This document shows positions 5,730-12,901 of a DNA stretch of 13,624 nt, in pieces. The position numbers and the translations under genes were made by a program. The notes beneath the pieces are model-generated. The model saw only the letters and a list, made by a program, of their open reading frames with translations, had not been told where the DNA came from and made no database searches. How positions within the stretch are numbered: position 1 is the stretch's first letter; each line of letters opens with the position of its first letter. The DNA is taken from NCBI GenBank assembly GCA_945872325.1, contig CAMBZY010000029.1:1-13624 (forward strand). Reading direction: 5' to 3'. The DNA is from Candidatus Kuenenia stuttgartensis. Lineage in GTDB: Bacteria > Planctomycetota > Planctomycetia > Isosphaerales > Isosphaeraceae.

Positions 5730-6677
5730 TTAGATCACACCACGGCGTCGTGACTGGCCGACCACAAGGACAACAAGACTTACCACAGCCAGCCCCATGC
5801 TACCGGGCTCAGGCACGGTGACGGTGTATCCCAAATCTTTCATAAAAGCTATATCCAAACCACTGTAACCAAACGGCTTATTGCCTGGAGATACGGAATA
5901 GTACATCAGCGAATTGCTGTAATTGGTGTGATACGTACTCGATCCGCTGAGGTAGGATCCCGGTGTAAACATCTGAGCTGCCTCCCCCAGATAAGCGGTC
6001 ACGTTCGGGCCATTGAAAAGAATCGGATGGGCGCTGTTTACCAGGGCCGCTGATGCACCCGCCATCGAGCCTGTTGGAGTTCCTGTCCCATCGCGACTGA
6101 CCAGATTCTGATACGAACTCCCATTCCAGCCCAGAAGATAGCTGTCGAACGTGGAATAGGTTGTGGGATTAGAACTTGCGCCCGTAGAACCGATGAGGCC
6201 GACAAATCCAAGTGCGTGTGTCATCTCATGCAGCAGGATGTATCGAAAGTCGTATTGGCTCGACGACACATTTCCACCGTATCCCAGGCTTTGGGCAAAG
6301 TTGACCGTCGCTCCTGCATCGCTGCCAACCCAGGTTTTCACACCGGTTTGGATATGTGATTGAGTAAACACAGGCTCGAAATTATTTGTGAGGTATAAAG
6401 ATGATCCTGCGTATGCCAGGGTACCGGTGGACGCATTGTAGATACCCGAAACGTCGACCTCGACTGTCACATTTCCAGAGACGCCGGAATCGAGTACCGA
6501 GGTCAGGTAGTTTGCAACGTAGGTGAAATCTGACTTGGCGGCAGCCGAATTGGCACCAGCATTTATGTCAAAGCTGGCGTCGTAATTGAACTGGAAGAAG
6601 ACGTCGCCTGCAAGGGAGTTGGGCGCAGACTTCGAAACCATGACCAGCATCAGGAAAGTGATTATGCGAAGCTTCAT
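5730..6677 (-). CDS. PEP-CTERM-anchored metalloprotease-like protein (copy 1)
   Basis: Predicted secreted, exosortase-sorted metalloprotease-like protein, substrate unknown. From ATG 6677 it has 315 residues. It has a signal peptide (basic MKLR, hydrophobic IITFLMLVMV, likely cleavage after NSLA, residue 23). The zinc motif HEMTHALGF has H150, E151 and H154. A conserved H250 stands before a Met-turn-like LMYY (257-260), then GLDIAFMKDLGY. The C-terminus is a PEP-CTERM signal: VPEP (288-291), hydrophobic helix, RRR. The metzincin third His directly after HExxHxxG is absent; H250 is a possible third ligand (inference). The open frame extends back to 6761 without a signal-like start, so 6677 is chosen. 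Its paralogue lies immediately upstream; by eye about half of positions match. Confidence 0.9.
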   Translation of the reverse strand: MKLRIITFLMLVMVSKSAPNSLAGDVFFQFNYDASFDINAGANSAAAKSDFTYVANYLTSVLDSGVSGNVTVEVDVSGIYNASTGTLAYAGSSLYLTNNFEPVFTQSHIQTGVKTWVGSDAGATVNFAQSLGYGGNVSSSQYDFRYILLHEMTHALGFVGLIGSTGASSNPTTYSTFDSYLLGWNGSSYQNLVSRDGTGTPTGSMAGASAALVNSAHPILFNGPNVTAYLGEAAQMFTPGSYLSGSSTYHTNYSNSLMYYSVSPGNKPFGYSGLDIAFMKDLGYTVTVPEPGSMGLAVVSLVVLVVGQSRRRGVI

Positions 6678-6841
6678 AAGATGTGCACCAATCCCGAAAT
6701 GTTGTGCGATCAAACCAGCCCTTGTTACCGTTAATGTTACACCATCTTTACCAACGAACATAAGAAATTTTATTCCGATGATGTTTCAGAAAAGCAACGC
6801 GCATGGTGAGGGTGCGGTGTGAGTCTTCAAAATGGCTTCAA

Positions 6842-6885
6842 GAAAAAAAGAGGATGGAGCCGACCGGAATTGTTCAGCCGGCTCC
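6842..6885 (-). terminator. Rho-independent terminator after PEP-CTERM copy 2
   Basis: GGAGCCG (6856-6862) and CGGCTCC (6879-6885) form a 7-bp stem with a 16-base loop. On the minus strand it is followed, after six bases, by seven Ts. It starts about ten bases after the stop of the upstream gene, so copy 1 probably has its own promoter. Confidence 0.7.
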
Positions 6886-6895
6886 TAAAATTAAT

Positions 6896-7837
6896 TTAAG
6901 ACTTCCGTCTGGCTCCTACCAGAATGATCAGGCTAGCGACTGAGAGCATGCAAGTGCCGGGTTCTGGAACGACGGTATACCCCAAATCCTTGAGGAATGC
7001 TTGATCCAGCCCTGAGAAGCCAAAGCTTTTGCTCCCGTAACCGATTTGAAAATACTCCAGTTGGCCAGGATAATTGTAGTGCGAGATACTTGCTCCAGCT
7101 TCGAATATGGAAGGCGTGTAAAGCTCTGCACCAGCGTTGAGATAGGCTCTCACATTGGGGCCATCAAAGAGCAGTGGATGGGCGTTGTCCACCACGGCAT
7201 TTGCGGCATTAGCGATGACTCCTGTCGGGATATTGCTCGAATCCCTGTCGACGAGGTTGACGTATTTCGACCCATCCCAGCCTTTCACATACTGGTCGAA
7301 ATCGTTGTAGGAATTACCATAAGACGATGCTCCAGAGGCATCAATCACAGATTCAAACCCTAAGGCATGAAACATCTCGTGCAGAAGGACGTATCTGAAG
7401 TCGATTTCAGTGGAAGTCGTGGAGCCTCCATAACCCCAGTTCCAATCAAAGTTAATGCTTGAAAAAGCTTCCGGCAAAGAGAACGTGTTTTTTTCGTTGT
7501 TCTGAACCAGCAATTGGGTGAAGCTTTTTTCGAAACCGTCGTTGCCGTTCGTATATCCCCCAGCACTGGCAAGAACGCCGGAGCTGGAATCGTTTGAACC
7601 GGAAACGTCGATCTCGACGACAGCGTTGCCTGTAAAGTCTGTCTTTACAAGACTTGAGATGTAGGTTCCAACAAACGCAAAGTCACTCTGAGCAGCTGTC
7701 AGATGCGAGCCCGCACTTGTTGTAAACGAAGCATCGTAGTTGAAGGTGAAAGAAATATCTCCTGCCTGGGTGCCCTGCCCTTTGGGGGCGAGACCCATGA
7801 TGCAGAAACAAAAGAGCAGCCGAATCCTCAAACTCAT
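6896..7837 (-). CDS. PEP-CTERM-anchored metalloprotease-like protein (copy 2)
   Basis: Paralogue of the next gene downstream, 313 residues, collinear through its whole length. It has a signal peptide (MSLRIRLLFCFCIMGLA, probable cleavage near TQA, residue 25). The zinc motif HEMFHALGF has H153, E154 and H157. Conserved features are DFRYVLLHE, FDGPNVRAYL, H253 and GLDQAFLKDLGY. The PEP-CTERM tail is VPEP (290-293), hydrophobic helix, ARRK. Where copy 1 has LMYY, this copy reads LEYF, so the Met-turn-like Met is replaced by E261; catalytic status is therefore less certain. AGGAG eight bases before the ATG fixes the start. PEP-CTERM proteins need an exosortase, which is not in the window. Role in envelope or extracellular matrix is only an inference. 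Confidence 0.9.
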   Translation of the reverse strand: MSLRIRLLFCFCIMGLAPKGQGTQAGDISFTFNYDASFTTSAGSHLTAAQSDFAFVGTYISSLVKTDFTGNAVVEIDVSGSNDSSSGVLASAGGYTNGNDGFEKSFTQLLVQNNEKNTFSLPEAFSSINFDWNWGYGGSTTSTEIDFRYVLLHEMFHALGFESVIDASGASSYGNSYNDFDQYVKGWDGSKYVNLVDRDSSNIPTGVIANAANAVVDNAHPLLFDGPNVRAYLNAGAELYTPSIFEAGASISHYNYPGQLEYFQIGYGSKSFGFSGLDQAFLKDLGYTVVPEPGTCMLSVASLIILVGARRKS

Positions 7838-8175
7838 AGAACTATCTCCTATCCAAAATCAAGCAATCAATCTGAACTGAAAACCAACCATTCAAACCAT
7901 TCAAAGCAGACCAAACAAGATTGTAAGCGAACGGCTTAAAACATAAAACTGGAAAAGTTTACGAAATCAGTCCGAACTTCATTTAACAGAACAAAAGGAC
8001 GCCTGAGTCACAAATCAGGGTGTTGAGCATTCGCCCCGATTGACACCCCCGTAGCCATAACCCTATGATAAAACTCCATCAAGCGGAATGGTAAAACATC
8101 GTTGACCGGCTTTCATCGATTCTCCTAAATTCCGCGTTCAATCGATCAAAAAAAACACCACGAGAGACTTCGACC
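7838..8175. promoter_or_regulatory. Divergent intergenic region PEP-CTERM copy 2 / plsX
   Basis: No gene is seen in these 338 bases; rpmF, which often precedes plsX, is absent. On the minus side there is a TACAAT at 7925-7920 with only a poor -35 (TTTTAT at 7948-7943), and a tandem 9-base repeat CCATTCAAA (7888-7896 and 7897-7905) that would lie in the leader of copy 2. GGGTGT and ACACCC can pair around the plsX -35 region. The plus side carries the plsX promoter, listed separately. Confidence 0.55.
8040..8069 (+). promoter_or_regulatory. Sigma-70-type promoter for the plsX-fab cluster
   Basis: A perfect TTGACA (8040-8045), an 18-base spacer and TATGAT (8064-8069, five of six consensus bases) predict a start near 8076 and an untranslated leader of about 100 bases before plsX. 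No FapR-like operator was recognised. Confidence 0.65.
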
Positions 8176-9210
8176 ATGAGGATCGCTTTGGACGCCATGG
8201 GTGGCGACTTCGCCCCTGGACCAATCGTTGCAGGCGCTGTTCAAGCTGTCAACGATATGCCAGAACTGATTGTTTTGCTGGTTGGTCAGGAAGAGCGGAT
8301 TATCGCTGAACTGAGCAGGCTGGAGGAATCTGGTGTGACGATACACCGTGACCGTCTCCCGATTGTTCATGCCTCTGAAGTTGTAGGCATGGAAGATAAG
8401 CCTGTGGAGGCACTTCGTTCAAAGCGCGACAATTCGATCTCGAAAACCTGGGGTCTGATGGCAACCGGTAAAGCCGATGCCGTGGTCTCAGCCGGCAACA
8501 CAGGCGCCATGGTGGCCTCAGGCCTGTTCAATGCCAAGATGTTTTTGCCCGGAGTGCGTCGCCCTGGTATCGCTGCGATTTTTCCGTCGAATCAAGGGCC
8601 AGTGGTCCTCATCGACGTCGGTGCCAATATGGCTCCGAAGCCTGAAGACCTTTATCAATATGGCTTGATGGGCGCGGTTTATGCCGAGAAGATTCTCGGC
8701 GTGACGGATCCAAAAATCGGGCTCCTGAACGTCGGTTCTGAGGACGACAAGGGCAACGACCTGGTCCGCAGCACACGCGACCTGTTCATGAACGGGCCAA
8801 ATTCCGCAAAATTTTATGGCAACGTCGAAGGTCGAGATGTCTATGATGGACACGCCCGAGTGATCGTGAGCGATGGTTTCACGGGAAACATTTTGCTCAA
8901 GGGTGGTGAAGGGGCCGTGGAATTCCTGTTCTCAGCGCTCCGCGAAACCATGACCAGAATGATGGTGGAACTCCCTCCTGAATCAGCCGCCAAAGTTGCC
9001 GAAGGTGTGAAACAGCTCAAACGGCGTTATGAGTACAAGGAATTCGGCGGAGCCCCCCTGCTGGGAATCCGCGGAGCCTGTATCATTTGCCACGGCAGTT
9101 CTGATGATCGCGCCATTCGCAATGCCCTGAGAGTGGCCGCAAATATCGGCCTATCAGGTGTGAACGACGAGATCACCAAAATGCTTGCCAGCTCTGTGGC
9201 TGAAGCCTGA
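8176..9210 (+). CDS. plsX: Phosphate acyltransferase PlsX
   Basis: Converts acyl-ACP and phosphate to acyl-phosphate, which PlsY uses to acylate glycerol-3-phosphate; a peripheral membrane enzyme linking fatty-acid synthesis to phospholipids. It has 344 residues, the normal length. Family signatures include MRIALDAMGGDFAPGPIVAG (1-20), SAGNTGAMVASGL (104-116), RPGIAAIFP, LIDVGAN, GLLNVGSE followed by D-K-G-N, a VSDGFTGNILLK segment and a closing APLLGIRG. A GAGAG lies nine bases before the ATG, which starts directly at the conserved N-terminus. It is the first gene of the fab cluster. A 110-base gap precedes fabD. No odd features. Confidence 0.97.
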   Translation: MRIALDAMGGDFAPGPIVAGAVQAVNDMPELIVLLVGQEERIIAELSRLEESGVTIHRDRLPIVHASEVVGMEDKPVEALRSKRDNSISKTWGLMATGKADAVVSAGNTGAMVASGLFNAKMFLPGVRRPGIAAIFPSNQGPVVLIDVGANMAPKPEDLYQYGLMGAVYAEKILGVTDPKIGLLNVGSEDDKGNDLVRSTRDLFMNGPNSAKFYGNVEGRDVYDGHARVIVSDGFTGNILLKGGEGAVEFLFSALRETMTRMMVELPPESAAKVAEGVKQLKRRYEYKEFGGAPLLGIRGACIICHGSSDDRAIRNALRVAANIGLSGVNDEITKMLASSVAEA

Positions 9211-9320
9211 CAATTCTCCCGTATCTCTTGAGCTTGACTCAAACATCGGTTCCCGCTTGAAAGCCATGGGGCATGGCTCACCACCAGCCCCCTAATACTC
9301 TATCTGAGGTTTTGCAGCTG

Positions 9321-10250
9321 ATGTCCGATTCGCAGACGACCGTAAAATCTGCCCTTCTGTTTCCCGGCCAGGGCGCTCAGTTTGTCGGCATGGGTAAAGA
9401 GCTCTACGCAGAACTGCCTGCTGTCAAAGATCTGTTCGACCGCGCTGAATCGATCCTTGGGATCAACATCAAACAGCTCTGTTTCGAAGGTCCAGCCGAT
9501 GCTCTGGAAGCCACAGACATCAGCCAGCCAGCGATTTTCCTGGCCAGTCTGGCCGCTCTGGAAAGCCTCAAGGCAACCCGTCCTGAATTGCTAGAGAGCA
9601 TTCAAGGCGCAGCCGGGCTAAGTCTTGGCGAATATACAGCCTTGGTTTTTTCTGGCGCCATGGACTTTGAAACTGGTCTAAGGGTAGTTTTCGAGCGTGG
9701 TCGGGTGATGCAGGCCGCAGCTGTGACATCGCCTAGCGGTATGACAAGTCTGCTGGGGCTTGACGAAGCGAAGGTAGACCATGTGATTGAGCAGGTGGCC
9801 CCGCACGGCAGGCTTTGGAAGGCCAATATGCTCGGCCCTGGCAACATCGTGATCTCCGGCGAAAAGCAGGCTTTGGCCCATGTGGAAGGCCCTGCCCTTG
9901 AGGCGGGCGCCATGAAGGTGATCCCACTCGCCGTGGCAGGCGCGTTTCATAGTCCTTTGATGAAACCTGCGGACGATCAACTGGGAGCAGTTCTGGCTGC
10001 GTCCACGATTCACACTCCAAGAATTCCTGTGTATGCCAACGTCGACACATCTGTGCACACCACCCCCGACGAAATTCGTCAACGCCTTGTGGCTCAGGTC
10101 ACCGGTGGCGTTCTTTGGGAAGGCTGTATCAGCAGGATGATGGCCGATGGATACACGCAGTTTTACGAAGTTGGGCCAGGCCGGGTCTTGACAGGTCTGC
10201 TAAAACGTATTGACAGAAAAGTTCCATGTGAAACAATTCCAGCCCGATGA
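9321..10250 (+). CDS. fabD: Malonyl-CoA:ACP transacylase FabD
   Basis: Transfers malonyl from malonyl-CoA to the phosphopantetheine of AcpP, providing the extender unit for fatty-acid elongation. From ATG 9321 it has 309 residues, as usual for FabD. GQGAQ (16-20) forms the oxyanion region, S101 in GLSLGEYTAL is the nucleophile, R126 binds the malonyl carboxylate and H210 in AGAFHSPLM is the catalytic His. The nucleophile elbow has Leu100 where E. coli FabD has His (GHSLG), a variant I recall from other phyla. An in-frame ATG at 9273 would add 16 non-conserved residues. GAGG at 9306-9309, 11 bases upstream, supports 9321. It lies between plsX and fabG in the same orientation. Confidence 0.95.
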   Translation: MSDSQTTVKSALLFPGQGAQFVGMGKELYAELPAVKDLFDRAESILGINIKQLCFEGPADALEATDISQPAIFLASLAALESLKATRPELLESIQGAAGLSLGEYTALVFSGAMDFETGLRVVFERGRVMQAAAVTSPSGMTSLLGLDEAKVDHVIEQVAPHGRLWKANMLGPGNIVISGEKQALAHVEGPALEAGAMKVIPLAVAGAFHSPLMKPADDQLGAVLAASTIHTPRIPVYANVDTSVHTTPDEIRQRLVAQVTGGVLWEGCISRMMADGYTQFYEVGPGRVLTGLLKRIDRKVPCETIPAR

Positions 10251-10314
10251 TCGACAACTTGATCTGTCTGGAATCACTCAAGCACCACCTTTGCAGATAG
10301 GATTTGGCTCGGAA

Positions 10315-11094
10315 ATGGCAAAAGAAACGATTGGCTTCAAGCCCACGAATGTGGATTTAACAGGACAGTTCGCCTTGGTCACAGGTGCCTCACGCGGAAT
10401 TGGCCGGGCGATTGCCCTGCAACTCTCCCGTTGTGGCGCGACCGTTGGCTGCGTCTCCACAAACAAAGAAAAGCTCGAAGCCGGCACCGTGGCTGAAATC
10501 CGGGCCGCTGGTGGGACGGCTGAGGCATTCGCCGGCGACCTTTCGAATGTTGAGGAAGTGAACCGAATTGTGGGCGAAGTGGAAGCCGCATTTGGTAAGA
10601 TACACATTCTGGTCAATAACGCCGGGATCACGCGGGACGATATCGCATTTGCGATGGAAGACGCGAAATGGCATGACGTGATTCAGACCAATCTGAATGG
10701 CGTATTCTATTGCTGTCGTACTGTTTCACGGGTGATGATGCGTCAGCGATACGGCCGGATCGTGAACATTGCGAGCGTTTCCGGGATCATCGGGAACTTT
10801 GGTCAGGCCAACTACTCGGCCGCCAAGGCAGGCGTGATTGCCCTGACCCGCGTTTTGGCGAAAGAATTGTCAGGCCGGAACATCACAGCGAATGCCGTGG
10901 CTCCCGGATTCATCGAAACGGACATGACAGCGGCCCTGAAACCAGAGATCAAAGAAAAAGCCATGGCGATCATTCCGCTCAAGCGGTTTGGAAAACCAGA
11001 AGAAATTGCCGACGCCGTTTCTTGGGTTGCAAGCCCTGGCGCAAGCTATTTAACAGGCCAGGTGATCGCAGTTGACGGTGGCATGTCTTACTGA
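10315..11094 (+). CDS. fabG: 3-oxoacyl-ACP reductase FabG
   Basis: NADPH-dependent short-chain dehydrogenase that reduces 3-oxoacyl-ACP to 3-hydroxyacyl-ACP in the elongation cycle. From ATG 10315 it has 259 residues, slightly longer than the usual 245-250 because of an N-terminal extension of about a dozen residues. TGASRGIG (23-30) binds the cofactor. NNAG (101-104), S154, Y167 and K171 (NYSAAKAG), and N127, complete the catalytic tetrad. QANYSAAKAGV, APGFIETDMT and the end AVDGGMSY are typical of FabG rather than of a generic dehydrogenase. AGGA at 10299-10302 is 12 bases upstream. The open frame reaches back to a TTG at 10210 inside fabD, which is not credible as a start. Gap to fabD is 64 bases. 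Confidence 0.96.
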   Translation: MAKETIGFKPTNVDLTGQFALVTGASRGIGRAIALQLSRCGATVGCVSTNKEKLEAGTVAEIRAAGGTAEAFAGDLSNVEEVNRIVGEVEAAFGKIHILVNNAGITRDDIAFAMEDAKWHDVIQTNLNGVFYCCRTVSRVMMRQRYGRIVNIASVSGIIGNFGQANYSAAKAGVIALTRVLAKELSGRNITANAVAPGFIETDMTAALKPEIKEKAMAIIPLKRFGKPEEIADAVSWVASPGASYLTGQVIAVDGGMSY

Positions 11095-11306
11095 TTTGCC
11101 CAGTCTTCGCGAAATCACTGATTTAGTCTGTATGGACATTTTGCAGCGAGACTGATATTTTGACCCGTGATACGGTAGTCGGTCAGGATACGATAATGTC
11201 GAGCCTCATCCTCGCTGCGGAAATGACCGTTCCAAAATTTCGGCCTTCAGTGGGCCGAAAGAGTTCCGAGAATCGAGTTGGTTCGACCCTCCAGAGGAGT
11301 TGATAC
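11095..11306 (+). promoter_or_regulatory. fabG-acpP spacer with stem-loop
   Basis: This 212-base gap holds a perfect 8-bp stem, TTTCGGCC (11238-11245) with GGCCGAAA (11253-11260), and a 7-base loop, 46 bases before the acpP start and without a T-run. It may stabilise or process mRNA so that the abundant carrier protein is expressed above its neighbours. I saw no convincing internal promoter: TTGACC at 11160-11165 is too far from TACGAT at 11189-11194. Confidence 0.5.
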
Positions 11307-11555
11307 GTGGCAAACGTTGAGCAAATTGAAGCACGCGTCAGAGAAATTGTCAGCGAACAAATGAATGTGACGAAGGATCAGATCACACGTGAAGCTTCAT
11401 TCACAACCGATCTGGGTGCAGATTCATTGGATCAGGTTGAGCTGGTCATGGAACTCGAAGAAGAGTTCGGTGTCACTATTCCGGATGAAGCCGCCGAGAA
11501 AATCACCACGGTTGGCCAAGCCATTGATTACATCGTCGAACATCAAAGCGCGTAA
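11307..11555 (+). CDS. acpP: Acyl carrier protein AcpP
   Basis: Carries growing acyl chains on 4'-phosphopantetheine for the FabD, FabF and FabG reactions and donates acyl groups to PlsX. It is an acidic 82-residue protein of normal size. The modification site is S40 in DLGADSLDQVELVMELEEEF (35-54), the canonical helix-II motif. Helix III ends in TTVGQAIDYI. The start codon is GTG at 11307, with a strong GAGGAG ending eight bases before it. A stem-loop lies 46 bases upstream. fabF begins three bases after the stop, the classic acpP-fabF arrangement, consistent with translational coupling. Confidence 0.97.
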   Translation: MANVEQIEARVREIVSEQMNVTKDQITREASFTTDLGADSLDQVELVMELEEEFGVTIPDEAAEKITTVGQAIDYIVEHQSA

Positions 11556-11558
11556 AAG

Positions 11559-12800
11559 ATGAGCCGAAGAGTCGTTATCACTGGTGTCGGTGCCGTGACC
11601 GGTCTCGGTCACGATATCGAAAGCTTATGGGCCGGGCTGTTGGAGGGTCGAAGCGGCGTTGGGCCGATTGACCTCTTTGACCCCTCTGCCTTCAAGGTCC
11701 GCTTTGCCGGACAGGTGCGAGACTTTCAGCCCGAAGTTCTATTTGGGCCGAAAGAAGCTCGCCACCTCGACCGATTCGTTCAATTCGCACTCGCTGCTGG
11801 TGATCAGGCCGTCAAAGATTCCGGGATCGACTTCAGTACCCTGCCCCTTCACAGGTGTGGCGTCATGATCGGTTCCGGTATCGGTGGTCTGAGCGAATTT
11901 GAAACTCAACACAAAACCATGCTGGAGCGAGGCCCGTCCCGCATCAGCCCGTTCACCATACCCAAGCTCATGGTCAATGCATGCAGCGGCCACATCTCAA
12001 TCCGATTTGGGTTGACTGGTCCAGCCTCTGCCATAGCAACAGCCTGTGCCTCGGCCGCCAACGCCATTGGCGATTCCTTCCGCCTGATCCAGTCCGGCTA
12101 TTCCGACGTGATGATCACCGGTGGTAGTGAAGCTGCCCTGACCCACATGGGTCTTGGTGGATTTGCAGCCATGCGTGCACTCTCCACGCGGAACGATGAG
12201 CCGACCCGGGCCAGCCGGCCGTTCGACAAAGATCGGGACGGCTTCGTCCTATCCGAAGGCGCTGGCCTTCTGGTTCTGGAAGAAGCCGAAATCGCCGAAA
12301 AACGCGGTGCCCGGATCTATGGTGAACTTCTGGGATATGGGATGTCAGCCGACGGCTCGCACATCACCGCCCCGGATGAACAGGGTCGAGGAGCCGCCCG
12401 AGCTATGGGAGCAGCCTTGGCAGATGCCAAACTTGATCCATCCAAAATTGGATATATCAACGCACACGGCACCAGCACATCGCTTGGCGACCTGGCTGAA
12501 ACACGAGCCATGAAGACCATCTTTGGCGAATATGCCAAGAGCCTTCAGATCTCCAGCACCAAGAGCCAGCTCGGTCACCTTCTGGGTGCATCAGGTGGAG
12601 TGGAAGCTGTGGTCTGTGCCCTGGCCCTTCAAAGAAACGTTCTTCCGCCGACGATCAACCTGGAAAACCCTGATCCCGAATGCGACCTTGATTACATCCC
12701 CAACACGCCTCGCGACGCGAAGGTGGATTTCATCATGTCCAACAGCTTCGGATTCGGCGGCCATAACGCCAGCCTGATTATTGGCAGGTACAAGGGCTGA
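11559..12800 (+). CDS. fabF: 3-oxoacyl-ACP synthase II FabF
   Basis: Condenses acyl-ACP with malonyl-ACP, releasing CO2, in each elongation round. It has 413 residues, the normal KAS II length. The Cys-His-His triad is C163 (TACASAANAIG), H303 (NAHGTSTSLGD) and H340 (KSQLGHLLGASGG), with K335 in the active site and the gating SNSFGFGGHNAS loop (394-404). The N-terminal RRVVITGVGAVTGLG is typical of KAS II rather than of KAS III. It starts three bases after acpP with no separate strong ribosome site, so it is probably translated by coupling. It is the last gene of the cluster before a terminator-like hairpin at 12857. Confidence 0.97.
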   Translation: MSRRVVITGVGAVTGLGHDIESLWAGLLEGRSGVGPIDLFDPSAFKVRFAGQVRDFQPEVLFGPKEARHLDRFVQFALAAGDQAVKDSGIDFSTLPLHRCGVMIGSGIGGLSEFETQHKTMLERGPSRISPFTIPKLMVNACSGHISIRFGLTGPASAIATACASAANAIGDSFRLIQSGYSDVMITGGSEAALTHMGLGGFAAMRALSTRNDEPTRASRPFDKDRDGFVLSEGAGLLVLEEAEIAEKRGARIYGELLGYGMSADGSHITAPDEQGRGAARAMGAALADAKLDPSKIGYINAHGTSTSLGDLAETRAMKTIFGEYAKSLQISSTKSQLGHLLGASGGVEAVVCALALQRNVLPPTINLENPDPECDLDYIPNTPRDAKVDFIMSNSFGFGGHNASLIIGRYKG

Positions 12801-12856
12801 TCCCTCTGGATCTTGATCCACGATGGTTTCAGCCTCATTTTTGAAAATGATCAATC

Positions 12857-12880
12857 AGGTGGGTCTCGGCCCACCTTTCT
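12857..12880 (+). terminator. Terminator-like hairpin after fabF
   Basis: AGGTGGG (12857-12863) pairs with CCCACCT (12870-12876) around the 6-base loop TCTCGG, followed by TTCT. The T-run is short, so termination may be partial and allow read-through into the adenylyltransferase gene. The hairpin resembles the one at 2950-2970. Two smaller palindromes, GGATCTTGATCC and CATTTTTGAAAATG, lie just upstream. Confidence 0.6.
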
Positions 12881-12901
12881 CTATTGATAGGAATTGCACG
12901 C

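Noticed and set aside
10210..10314. N-terminal extension of FabG from a TTG at 10210
   Set aside because: It overlaps the end of fabD, adds 35 non-conserved residues, and the ATG at 10315 has a reasonable ribosome site.
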